Source: Streptosporangium brasiliense
GTDB taxonomy: Bacteria > Actinomycetota > Actinomycetes > Streptosporangiales > Streptosporangiaceae
DNA: 64,000 nt
Assembly (NCBI RefSeq): GCF_030811595.1
Contig: NZ_JAUSRB010000002.1
Location: forward strand, 7,688,001 to 7,752,000
Direction: 5' to 3'
Part shown: positions 33,714-41,532 of the stretch, piece after piece
Numbering within the stretch: position 1 is the stretch's first letter
Layout of the letters: each line of letters opens with the position of its first letter
Notes under the pieces: model-generated
The model's input: only the letters and a program-made list of their open reading frames with translations
The model's database searches: none
Told to the model about the DNA's origin: nothing
Program-made: the position numbers and the translations under genes

Positions 33714-34346
33714 ATGCGTAGAGGTGTTTGGACGGCGGCGCTCGGGGCGGCGCTCTCGGTGACCGCGGTGTCAGCGGTTCCCGCGCTGGCGGACACGGCG
33801 TCCGGGTCCGAGCAGCGCGCCCAGGTGCGCATCCAGTCGCCGAGGGCCGGCGCGTTGACCGGGGTGGAGGGAGCGGCCTGGACGATGGAGCTGTCCGTCC
33901 ACTACCGCGACGGCCTCAAGGCGGCGGGGTGGAGCGGGCCGCAGGTCACCGGGCCCCAGGGTGGCACCGGCACGTTCGGGCCCGGCAAGGACGACAAGCT
34001 GCCCGGCCTTGTCGTCCTGCTCTCCACCACGACAGGCTTCTCCGGGCCTGGCACCAACCTGGCGAACCTGTTCAACGTCACCGGGGTGGCCCAGCGGGAC
34101 CGGAGCGGGATCAGGATCTGGGACTCCTGGCTGGTCGGCAAGGCGCTGTTCGGCAAGGACGTCGACAGTGTGGTGACCGTCGCGGTCGTGAAGGACCTCG
34201 ACGGCAACGGCGTGCTCGACGACGCCCCTGACGTGGTCAAGGACGTCACGGGCGATGGCACGGTCGACGCCCGTGACCTGCGCGAGCTGGGCGTGGCGTC
34301 GAACGTCGCCGTGCTGCCGTTCCGGATCAGCGGCGCGGCCGCCTGA
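33714..34346 (+). CDS. Secreted protein with dockerin/EF-hand-like calcium loops
   Basis: A 210-residue exported protein. The signal peptide (residues 1-26, ALGAALSVTAVSAVPALA) is followed by a beta-rich domain. Near the C-terminus are two Asp-rich loops, DLDGNGVLDD and DVTGDGTVDARDL, matching the D-x-D-G-x-x-D pattern of EF-hand and dockerin calcium sites. A GGAGGAG site precedes the ATG at 33714. It is divergent from the ECF sigma gene. It may be a calcium-dependent cell-surface protein, but the function is unknown. Confidence 0.75.
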   Translation: MRRGVWTAALGAALSVTAVSAVPALADTASGSEQRAQVRIQSPRAGALTGVEGAAWTMELSVHYRDGLKAAGWSGPQVTGPQGGTGTFGPGKDDKLPGLVVLLSTTTGFSGPGTNLANLFNVTGVAQRDRSGIRIWDSWLVGKALFGKDVDSVVTVAVVKDLDGNGVLDDAPDVVKDVTGDGTVDARDLRELGVASNVAVLPFRISGAAA

Positions 34347-34458
34347 CCGGCGGGTAGTCCCGCGGCAGTCACCGGTGGCGTCCGTGCGGCCGGGCCGAGG
34401 AGGTCCCGCATCGGATGTCCAGGTGCACGGACATGAGATCTCCAGGTGGACGGCCGAC

Positions 34459-34493
34459 TCCTCCCCGGTCGTGTGGACCCGGGCCGGGGAGGA
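34459..34493. terminator. Hairpin between convergent genes
   Basis: Arms TCCTCCCCGG (34459-34468) and CCGGGGAGGA (34484-34493), 15-nt loop, between the EF-hand-like gene and the DUF4396 gene. Confidence 0.6.
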
Positions 34494-34567
34494 ATCGATC
34501 GCCTTGGTCCGGGAGCCGCCAGGTGCGGCCCGGGGAGACCTCCGCCTCCCGCCGGTGAGGCGGGTTG

Positions 34568-35161
34568 TCAGTGGTGGTAGGCGTGGACCACCGCGTGTCC
34601 CTTGCCCTTGCCGATGATCCACTTGTTGATCGGGGTGGTGACGAGGAAGGCCACCAGCAGGGAGAACGCGAGAGCGCCCCAGAACAGGACCGAGGTGAGG
34701 CCGGCGTCCATGGCGCCGGGCACCACCATCATCACTCCGTTGTCGACGATCTCCATGACGATGATGGACACGGTGTCGGCGGCGAGGGCCAGCCGTACGA
34801 GCTCGCGCCAGCCGAGACCGGACTTGCGCAGTCCCACGATGGTGAGCGCGTAACCGAAGAAGAAGGCCAGGATGACGGCCAGGACGATGGTCGGCGTGTT
34901 GGACCAGCCCAGGGCCGTGCCGATCACCATGCCGAGCACCTCGCCGATGGCACATCCGGTGAGGCAGTGCAGGGTCGCCGACGCCGCCGCCCGCCACGTC
35001 ACCTTCCCGGAGTGGCCCGCGTGAGAGTGACCGGCGTGAGAAGGGTCGGCATGAGAGTGACCGGCGTGAGAGGGACCCGCGTGCCCGTGCTGCTCATGCC
35101 CGTGGTGCTCTCCGTGCCCTTCATGTCCGGCGTGATCCATGTGGTGCATCGGTTCCGACAT
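34568..35161 (-). CDS. DUF4396 membrane protein with His-rich N-terminus
   Basis: A 197-residue protein. The first 50 residues contain about 18 histidines in HxGH/SHAGHSH repeats, likely to bind metal. Four or more membrane helices follow, with LHCLTGCAIGEVLGM at the start and IDNG-like and GYALTIVG segments typical of DUF4396. DUF4396 proteins often lie beside copper-handling genes. The ATG at 35161 follows AGGAGA. A CsoR-like operator at 35203-35223 in its promoter suggests copper induction. The product is probably a copper-binding or copper-transport accessory. Confidence 0.85.
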   Translation of the reverse strand: MSEPMHHMDHAGHEGHGEHHGHEQHGHAGPSHAGHSHADPSHAGHSHAGHSGKVTWRAAASATLHCLTGCAIGEVLGMVIGTALGWSNTPTIVLAVILAFFFGYALTIVGLRKSGLGWRELVRLALAADTVSIIVMEIVDNGVMMVVPGAMDAGLTSVLFWGALAFSLLVAFLVTTPINKWIIGKGKGHAVVHAYHH

Positions 35162-35202
35162 CACAATCTCCTGACTCGCACGTCACACTAGCCCCGGCCA
35201 CA

Positions 35203-35223
35203 ATATACCTAAGGGGGGTATAC
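35203..35223. promoter_or_regulatory. CsoR-like copper operator
   Basis: TATACC (35204-35209), a G-rich centre TAAGGGG, and GGTATA (35217-35222) form the A/T-flanked G-tract dyad seen at CsoR/DUF156 sites. It lies 42-60 bp upstream of the DUF4396 start. Confidence 0.6.
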
Positions 35224-35426
35224 ATCAATGACTTTTTCCCCGTAAAGCCCCAAAAGTGCTGGATCTTCACGAATGATCCACTTCACCCCAGAGCACCCCG
35301 GCAAGCCGCGACTCTACTATGGTCGATCGGCGTAGAGCTGATGGGCCTCCCCTGCCAAAACATCTCGATCCTCCAGCCACCGAATGACCTACGATAGCTA
35401 GTAGTAGAGCTGGCTAAGCTACCGCC

Positions 35427-36311
35427 ATGGCCTCCATCGATCAGCGTCTCCGCCTGCGCGCAAGCGCCGCCCTGGCACTCCTGGCTCTTCTCGGTACGGC
35501 ATGCGCCGAGGAGTCACCGGGGAAGGCCGCTGATCCCGCCGATCCCGGGATCGGTCACGTCCACGGCCTCGGCGTCGACCCTGCCGACGGCACGATCTAC
35601 ATCGCGGGGCACTACGGACTGTTCCAGGTCCGGTCCACCGACACCGCCCGGCGCATCGCCGACCGCGTCCAAGATCACATGGGGTTCACCGTCGTCGGCC
35701 CGAGGACTTTCCTCGCAAGCGGGCACCCCGCGGCGGCCGACGTCCCACCCGGCGGCTCCCCGCACCTGGGCCTGATCCGTACGACGGACGCCGGCACCAC
35801 TTGGACCTCGGTATCGGAGGCGGGCAGTGCCGACTTCCACTCGATCCAGCCGGCGGGAACGGCTCTCTATGCCTACGACAGTCAGACGGAGCGGGTACGG
35901 CGTAGCGGCGATGAGGGCCGGACCTGGACACCGGGAGCGGAGGCACAGGTGATCGACCTAGCCGGTCACGCGGAAGAGCCGAACCGTGTATACGCGACCA
36001 CACCGGACGGGCTCCAGGTCAGCCATGACAGCGGCATGAATTTCACCGCGCTCACCGGTGTCCCCCTCCTCTCCCATGTGGACTCTCTCAGCAAGGACGA
36101 GTTGATCGGAGTCGGTGTCGACGGCCAGGTGCAGGCCAGCAAGAACGGCGGTAGGACCTGGCAGGCATCGGGCCGCCTGCCTGGCCAGGCCGCTGCCTTC
36201 ACCGCCGTCAACCGGCAGCGTCTCCTCGCGGCCATGGATGACGGGACCGTCATGGAGTCGTCAGACGGAGGGCGGCAGTTCTCCGTCGTCTACCGGCCCG
36301 CTTCGAACTGA
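35427..36311 (+). CDS. F510_1955/BNR-repeat lipoprotein
   Basis: A 294-residue lipoprotein. The signal ends in a lipobox (LLGTAC, Cys 26). The mature protein is a beta-propeller with BNR/Asp-box repeats (TTDAGTTWTSV, GDEGRTWTPG, KNGGRTWQAS, SDGGRQFSVV), and it begins GIGHVHGLGVDPADGTIY, the F510_1955-type signature. Similar proteins often neighbour copper or DUF305 genes. The gene is divergent from DUF4396 across a 265-bp AT-richer gap. Codon bias is somewhat weaker than in its neighbours. Confidence 0.8.
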   Translation: MASIDQRLRLRASAALALLALLGTACAEESPGKAADPADPGIGHVHGLGVDPADGTIYIAGHYGLFQVRSTDTARRIADRVQDHMGFTVVGPRTFLASGHPAAADVPPGGSPHLGLIRTTDAGTTWTSVSEAGSADFHSIQPAGTALYAYDSQTERVRRSGDEGRTWTPGAEAQVIDLAGHAEEPNRVYATTPDGLQVSHDSGMNFTALTGVPLLSHVDSLSKDELIGVGVDGQVQASKNGGRTWQASGRLPGQAAAFTAVNRQRLLAAMDDGTVMESSDGGRQFSVVYRPASN

Positions 36312-36318
36312 TCTTCGA

Positions 36319-36391
36319 CGATCCACCACCGGTCAACACGGAGGCCGGCCAGAGCCCTGTCCGGCCGACAGGGTGTCACGGTGGTGGATCG
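36319..36391 (+). terminator. Long-stem hairpin after the BNR lipoprotein
   Basis: Perfect 13-bp arms CGATCCACCACCG (36319-36331) and complement (36379-36391). The 47-nt loop holds further GGCCGG pairing. It lies just after the stop at 36311. Confidence 0.65.
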
Positions 36392-36505
36392 TGGAACGGT
36401 CGCGGACAAGGTGTGGCCGTCGCCTTGAAAGCTCGGATCGGCTCTTTGACTCTCCGGACACGGGCGGTCGGTCTGCGGCGGGGCCTTGAGGATCACGCAG
36501 CCGGA

Positions 36506-37303
36506 TCAGTGTGGGATGGCGCCGCCCGCGAGGATCCGGCGATAGTTGGTCACGCGGTCCTCCACGCTGTCGAGACAGCAACTGGCGCACTTCTCGCCAT
36601 GGTCCGCGGTGTAGAAGAGGCAGCACGTCCGGCGTAGATAGAACAGCCCCTCCCGGCCGCCCTCGGCGAGCCGGATCATCTCGCCGAGCCTGCCCAGCTC
36701 CTGCGGGCAGGCCGCGAGGAACTCGTCATAGGCGCGCTGCAGCACATCCACCTCGGCGCCCGACGACCTGCTCGCGGCGCTGAACGCCGCGGCACATCCC
36801 TGGGCGATGCCGCCGTGGAGCTGGCGCCTGCCCGCCCGGCTGCACACGCGCATCGCGTCGGCGAGCGGGAAAAGGTGATCGTCGAGTACCTGCTTCACCA
36901 GCAGCCCCAGCCGTTCGTCGCCGGTCATGCCCGAGACGTCGACCAGCCGCGGCCTGCGCAGCGCGACGGCCTTGAAACCGTGGTCACCGAGCCGGAGCGC
37001 CACGTTCTCCGGCCGGACGTCCAGCACCACCCCGTACAACGCCCAGGCCAGCAGCGCGGGAGCGGTCACGGTGCCGGCGTAGACCGCCATGACCGTGAGG
37101 GCCACCGCGTGTGCGGACACCTGCCCACTGCCCACGCGTTCGGCTTCGAGAACTTGGGTCAACTCCGTGGAAGTGGGGTCCAGCAACCTGTCTGCGGCGA
37201 TCCAGTCCTCCTCCGGATTCAGGCCGGCCTCCAGCCGGTAGCGCTCGCCGTGCCCCGCGAGGGTCTCAAGCACGGCAGTGGGGTCGGCGGACGGGTGCGT
37301 CAC
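36506..37303 (-). CDS. FhuF-like ferric-siderophore reductase protein
   Basis: A 265-residue protein of the FhuF/IucA-IucC C-terminal-domain type. The key feature is the C-terminal cysteine cluster C227-C228-x10-C239-x2-C242, the pattern that holds the [2Fe-2S] centre of FhuF. FhuF proteins reduce ferric siderophores in the cytoplasm to release iron. No siderophore transport or biosynthesis genes are nearby. The ATG at 37303 is divergent from the small protein at 37493. Confidence 0.85.
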   Translation of the reverse strand: MTHPSADPTAVLETLAGHGERYRLEAGLNPEEDWIAADRLLDPTSTELTQVLEAERVGSGQVSAHAVALTVMAVYAGTVTAPALLAWALYGVVLDVRPENVALRLGDHGFKAVALRRPRLVDVSGMTGDERLGLLVKQVLDDHLFPLADAMRVCSRAGRRQLHGGIAQGCAAAFSAASRSSGAEVDVLQRAYDEFLAACPQELGRLGEMIRLAEGGREGLFYLRRTCCLFYTADHGEKCASCCLDSVEDRVTNYRRILAGGAIPH

Positions 37304-37492
37304 GGGCTGCAGCTCCTTGGGTAACAGACGGCGGTGGCCGCGGACAATTCTGCGCTATCGCGACACTTGACCCGATCTGCCGGCCGCTCCAGGTGGCCGC
37401 CGGGCACTCGAAGACAGCCGTGCCGGGGAGTGTCGTCAGAAGGGGTGCGCGGATGGCACCCTGGGACGATCGCGATCACGAGGAGACCAGTG

Positions 37493-37774
37493 ATGACCCA
37501 CCCTTTCGGCACGCAGCCCGCGACTCGGCACACCCCTCTCAGCGCGGAGGAGAGGGTCCGGGCCGAGGCGAACTTCGTCCCCCTTGTCGCCCAGCGACTC
37601 GCCGCCGACGGGCGGTTCAGGGTGAGCGCCGACACGCCGGAGATGGCGGAGCTGTTCCAGGCGGTCGCCCGCAGGGTGGGTGACCTGCTCGGACGGCCTG
37701 TGGTCAGCTACGCCAACGGCAGATACATCGTGATCACCTTCGGCCAGGAGGAGGCCCCCGGCCTCGCCGGCTGA
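37493..37774 (+). CDS. Small hypothetical protein
   Basis: A 93-residue soluble protein, unrecognised. It has a disordered start (MTHPFGTQPATRHTPL) and a helix-strand C-terminus (LFQAVARRVGDLLGRPVVSY, then RYIVITFGQ). The ATG at 37493 follows GAGGAGA. Composition is typical of a native gene. It faces the sulfatase-maturation gene. Confidence 0.55.
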   Translation: MTHPFGTQPATRHTPLSAEERVRAEANFVPLVAQRLAADGRFRVSADTPEMAELFQAVARRVGDLLGRPVVSYANGRYIVITFGQEEAPGLAG

Positions 37775-37875
37775 GGCGCCCGCTCAGCGCGGGAGTGACC
37801 GCCAGGCGTCGTCGACAGCCCCTCGGCGGGGCGGCGCCGCCCGCGGTCCCACCGCCTCCGGCGCGCGGGGACGGG

Positions 37876-38799
37876 TCAGACCTTCTGCGGCACGCTCGCG
37901 GACACCATGCGGAAGCCGATGTTGCCGGCGCTGCTGTCGGGGGTGTTACGGGTGCGGGCGGCCACCCGGTAGCGGTTGCAGTAGGAGTCGTGACACATGT
38001 AGGAGCCGCCCCGCATCACCTTGGACCCCTCCCCTGCGCCCCAGGGGTCGGCGCACCACTCCCACACGTTGCCCACGCAGTTGTGCAGGCCGTACCCGTT
38101 GGGGGCGTAGGCGTCGACCGGCGCCGTCCCCCGGTGGCCGTCCTCGGCGGTGTTGCGGGTCGGGAAGTGGCCCTGCCAGATGTTGCAGCGGTGCTCGCCG
38201 TCCGGGGTCAGCTCATCCCCCCAGGGGTAGCGCCGCTGCTCCAGGCCGCCGCGGGCGGCGTACTCCCACTCCGCCTCGGCCGGCAGGCGCCCGCCCGCCC
38301 AGGCGCAGAACGCCACCGCGTCGCTCCAGGACACGTGCACCACCGGATGGTCCCAGCGCCCCTCCAGGTCCGAGTCCGGCCCTTCCGGATGGCGCCAGTC
38401 CGCCCCGCTCACCCCGCACCACCACGGTGTCTGCGGCGGGCGCGGTGACACCCGCCGCAGCGCGCCCGGCAGGAACCCCGCGAACACGTACGACCAGCCG
38501 AAGCGCTCGGCCTCCGTGAGATGGCCGGTGGCCTCGACGAACCTGGCGAACCGCGCATTGGTCACCGCGTACCGGTCCACCGCGAACGGCTCCACCGCCA
38601 CCGGGCGCACCGGCCCCTCGGCGTCCTCGGGGAAACCGTCGGCGTCCTCGGTGCCCATCAGGAACCGGCCGCCGTCCAGTGCCACCGCCTCCCGGTGCCA
38701 TCCCGGTACGGTCACCCCGTCCGGCGCCTGCGGCCGGTCGGCCGGCGCCACGGCCGGGGCCGGCAGGTCGCCGCGGCCACCGCCACAGCATGAGGGCAT
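37876..38799 (-). CDS. Formylglycine-generating enzyme (sulfatase maturation)
   Basis: A 307-residue FGE/SUMF1-type oxidase. The active-site region GGSYMCHDSYCNRYR keeps both cysteines (C269, C274), which bind copper in aerobic FGEs, followed by NTPDSSAGNIGFR. Earlier blocks (GRFLMGTEDADGFPED, WEYAARGG, NVWEWCADPW) are all typical. It converts the Cys of sulfatase C-x-P-x-R motifs to formylglycine; the sulfatase gene is at the other end of this cluster. It is last in the order sulfatase, permease, ATPase, binding protein, FGE. A strongly GC-rich hairpin region lies between 38869 and 38892. Confidence 0.95.
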   Translation of the reverse strand: MPSCCGGGRGDLPAPAVAPADRPQAPDGVTVPGWHREAVALDGGRFLMGTEDADGFPEDAEGPVRPVAVEPFAVDRYAVTNARFARFVEATGHLTEAERFGWSYVFAGFLPGALRRVSPRPPQTPWWCGVSGADWRHPEGPDSDLEGRWDHPVVHVSWSDAVAFCAWAGGRLPAEAEWEYAARGGLEQRRYPWGDELTPDGEHRCNIWQGHFPTRNTAEDGHRGTAPVDAYAPNGYGLHNCVGNVWEWCADPWGAGEGSKVMRGGSYMCHDSYCNRYRVAARTRNTPDSSAGNIGFRMVSASVPQKV

Positions 38800-38932
38800 C
38801 GCTCAGTCCTTTCCGATGTGCCCCGGCACGTCCACGGGTGTCCCCGCGGGCGGGGACGCCTCCCGCCGCCCGGCCCGGCCCCGGCCGGGCCGGGGCGCGG
38901 AGACCGCTCCGGCCGACCGTGGCCGCCCGGCG

Positions 38933-39934
38933 TCATCCGGAGGCGGCCGAGCGGTACAGGTCAGCGGTGTAGTAGGTGGCGGGGTCGGGCGATTCGGTCA
39001 GCTTACCCATGGTGACGAAGATGTCGGCCAGGCCCTTGTACCAGCCGGCGACCGATCCGTCCTCGGTCAGCCTGGCCAGCTCGGCGGTAGGAAGGATCTT
39101 GGTGACGGCGGAGGCGCCCTTGAACTGCTCGGCGGGGGCCTTGACGAACGCCGCGGTGAGCTGCTCGGCCTCGGCGGTGTGGGCCGCGACCCAGTCGTTG
39201 GCCTCCTGGATGACCTTGAGCACCTTGGAGACCGTCGCCGGGCCGTCCTTGACCAGGTCGTTGCGGGCGACGAAGGAGCTGGGGAAGCTGAGCTCGGGGT
39301 AGTAGTCCTCACTCTTGGTCAGCTCGACCAGGTCGGGGGCGTTCTTCTTGATGGTGTCGATCAGCGGGTACCAGATGGCCGCGGCGTCGATCTGCCCGGA
39401 GGAGAAGGCGGTGACCACCGTGCTCGGGTCCATGTTGACCTTCTCGACGTCCTTGCCGGTCAGTCCCGCCTTCTTGAGCGCGAGCTCCAGGATCATGTCG
39501 CCGGAGGTCCCCTCGGGCACGCCGATCCGCCTGCCCTTCAGCCCCGCGACGGAGGTGATGCCGGAATCGGCGTGGGTGATGACGCGGTCGGCCTGGCCGA
39601 GCATGTTGGGCGCGATGATGCGGGCTCTGCCGCTGGCCGGCAGCCAGGCCGCGCCGGAGCCGATGTAGCCGAAGTCGATGTCGCCGGAGCCGAGGGCCTG
39701 GATCTGCAGAGGACCGTTGGTGAAGACCTTCAGCTCGGGCTCCAGGCCGTGCTTGGCCCACAGTCCCTGCTTGTCGGCCGCGGCGAGTACGGCGGCGCCG
39801 GAGAAGTCGGCGATGTAGCCGAAACGCACCTTCTCCGCCCCCGCTCCGTCGGCGGACGAGCCGCAGGCGGCGACGGGGAGCACAAGGGCCAGCACGGCGG
39901 TGAGGACCGCGGCCAGCCTGCGGGGACGCCTCAT
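38933..39934 (-). CDS. NitT/TauT-type ABC substrate-binding lipoprotein (SsuA/AtsR-like)
   Basis: A 333-residue NMT1/SsuA-type binding protein. The signal ends in a lipobox (LVLPVAAC, Cys 24). The mature domain has VRFGYIADFSGAAVL, SGDIDFGYIGSG and KGRRIGVPEGTSGD. The family binds sulfonates, sulfate esters, nitrate or pyrimidine precursors; with a sulfatase in the same operon, a sulfate ester or sulfonate is most likely. The start overlaps the ATPase stop by 4 bp. Confidence 0.92.
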   Translation of the reverse strand: MRRPRRLAAVLTAVLALVLPVAACGSSADGAGAEKVRFGYIADFSGAAVLAAADKQGLWAKHGLEPELKVFTNGPLQIQALGSGDIDFGYIGSGAAWLPASGRARIIAPNMLGQADRVITHADSGITSVAGLKGRRIGVPEGTSGDMILELALKKAGLTGKDVEKVNMDPSTVVTAFSSGQIDAAAIWYPLIDTIKKNAPDLVELTKSEDYYPELSFPSSFVARNDLVKDGPATVSKVLKVIQEANDWVAAHTAEAEQLTAAFVKAPAEQFKGASAVTKILPTAELARLTEDGSVAGWYKGLADIFVTMGKLTESPDPATYYTADLYRSAASG

Positions 39935-40725
39935 GGTGAGGTCCTTTCCAGGGGGGTGGGCTGATGGTAGACGGAGTGCCAGACCTGCCCGCGGAGCTCG
40001 GCGAACTCCGCCGACAGCCGGATCTCCTCCGTGCGCGGGTAGGGGAGGTCCACCTCGATGACGCGGTGGACGCGGCCGGGGCGGGCGGCCATGACGATCA
40101 CCCGGTTGGCCAGGTAGACCGCCTCGTCCACGTCGTGGGTGATGAACAGCACCGTGCGCCGTTCCCGGCTCCAGGTGTCCAGGAGCCGGTCCTGGAGCTG
40201 CACCCGGGTGAGCGCGTCCAGGGCGCCGAAGGGCTCGTCCATCAGCAGGATGGTGGGGTCGACCGCGTAGGCGCGGGCGATGGCGCAGCGCTGCTTCATG
40301 CCGCCCGACAGCGTCTTGGGGAGCGCGTCGGCGAAGTCGGTGAGCCCGACCACGTCGATGAAGTACTGTGCTCTGGCGCGCCGCTCGGCCGCGCCGACTC
40401 CGGCGATCTTCAGACCGAACTCGACGTTCTTGCGGACGCTCATCCAGGGGAAGAGCGCGTACTGCTGGAAGATCACTCCGCGCTGCGGGCTCGGTCCGCG
40501 CACCGGGACCCCGTCGACCAGCACCGAGCCCTCGGCGGGCTCCAGCAGGCCGGCCGCGACGTTCATCAGCGTGCTCTTGCCGCAGCCCGAAGGCCCGACG
40601 ACGGTGACGAACTCGCCGTCGGCGATGTCCAGATCGACGCGGTCGAGCGCGGCGAAGTCGCTTCCGCCGAGGTCGAACCGGTGCGAGACCCCGCGGAACT
40701 CGATCTTGGGAGCCACCGCGTTCAC
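39931..40725 (-). CDS. NitT/TauT-type ABC ATPase (SsuB/AtsC-like)
   Basis: A 264-residue ABC ATPase: Walker A GPSGCGKST, Q-loop near FQQYALFPW, signature LSGGMKQR, Walker B ILLMDEPFGALD and switch His (ITHDVDEAVYL). ATGA overlaps join it to the permease upstream and the binding protein downstream, so the three proteins should be made together and form the importer. Confidence 0.95.
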   Translation of the reverse strand: MNAVAPKIEFRGVSHRFDLGGSDFAALDRVDLDIADGEFVTVVGPSGCGKSTLMNVAAGLLEPAEGSVLVDGVPVRGPSPQRGVIFQQYALFPWMSVRKNVEFGLKIAGVGAAERRARAQYFIDVVGLTDFADALPKTLSGGMKQRCAIARAYAVDPTILLMDEPFGALDALTRVQLQDRLLDTWSRERRTVLFITHDVDEAVYLANRVIVMAARPGRVHRVIEVDLPYPRTEEIRLSAEFAELRGQVWHSVYHQPTPLERTSP

Positions 40726-41531
40726 CTCCGTTCCTGCCAGCTCGTCAGGCGACGTTCCGCGAGCAGCAGGGCGCGGTCCATGACGAGCCCGACGAGGCCG
40801 ATGACGATCAGTTGGACGAAGATCGTGGGAAGGTCGTAGTAGAGCTGGGCCTGCTGCATCCGGTAGCCCAGCCCCTCCTGCGCGGCGATCAGCTCGGCGG
40901 CGACCACCGTGGCCCAGGAGGCGCCCAGGCCGATGCGCATGCCCACGAGGATGAACGGGGTGGAGGCCGGCACCACGACCCCGGTGAAGACCGTGCGGTC
41001 CCTGGCGCCGAGCACCCGGGCGGCGTTGATCAGGGTGGAGTCGACCGAGACCACCCCCTGGAAGGTGGAGACCACCGACGACAGGAACGAGGCCAGGAAG
41101 ATCACGAAGATCTTGGGGGTCTCCCCGATGCCCATGAGCACGATGGCGAGCGGGATGATCGCCAGTGGCGGCACCATGCGGAAGAACTGCAGCCAGGGCT
41201 CGACCAGCCCGCGCACGGGCCGGTACCAGCCCATCAGGAACCCGACCGGTACGGCCAGCGCCACACCGAGCACGAAACCGGTCAGGACCCGGCGCAGGCT
41301 GGCCAGCAGATCACCGGGCAGCGTGCCGTCGCCGATCGACTGCACGGCGCGCTCGACGACCGCGACCGGCCCGGGGAAGCCCTGGATCCCGCTGCCCGCC
41401 AGGACCACCCACACCAGCAGCCCCAGGATGCCCGATCCCACGGTGAGCGCCAGCGTCGAGCGGGCCCCGCCCCCGCCCCGCCCCGCCTCGGGCGAGGTCC
41501 GCGCGGCGGACCGCTTCTGCACGGCGGTCAT
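40722..41531 (-). CDS. NitT/TauT-type ABC permease (SsuC/AtsB-like)
   Basis: A 269-residue permease with six helices and the family's inner-membrane signature (FTGVVVPASTPFILVGMRIG, then LGASWATVVAAEL). It starts one base before the sulfatase stop region and overlaps the ATPase start by 4 bp. Confidence 0.94.
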   Translation of the reverse strand: MTAVQKRSAARTSPEAGRGGGGARSTLALTVGSGILGLLVWVVLAGSGIQGFPGPVAVVERAVQSIGDGTLPGDLLASLRRVLTGFVLGVALAVPVGFLMGWYRPVRGLVEPWLQFFRMVPPLAIIPLAIVLMGIGETPKIFVIFLASFLSSVVSTFQGVVSVDSTLINAARVLGARDRTVFTGVVVPASTPFILVGMRIGLGASWATVVAAELIAAQEGLGYRMQQAQLYYDLPTIFVQLIVIGLVGLVMDRALLLAERRLTSWQERR

Positions 41532-41532
41532 C

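Noticed and set aside
34980..35160. CRISPR-like spaced repeats
   Set aside because: The repeated GTGAGAGTGACCGGC-like units encode the His-rich N-terminus of DUF4396; spacing and direction match codons, not spacers.
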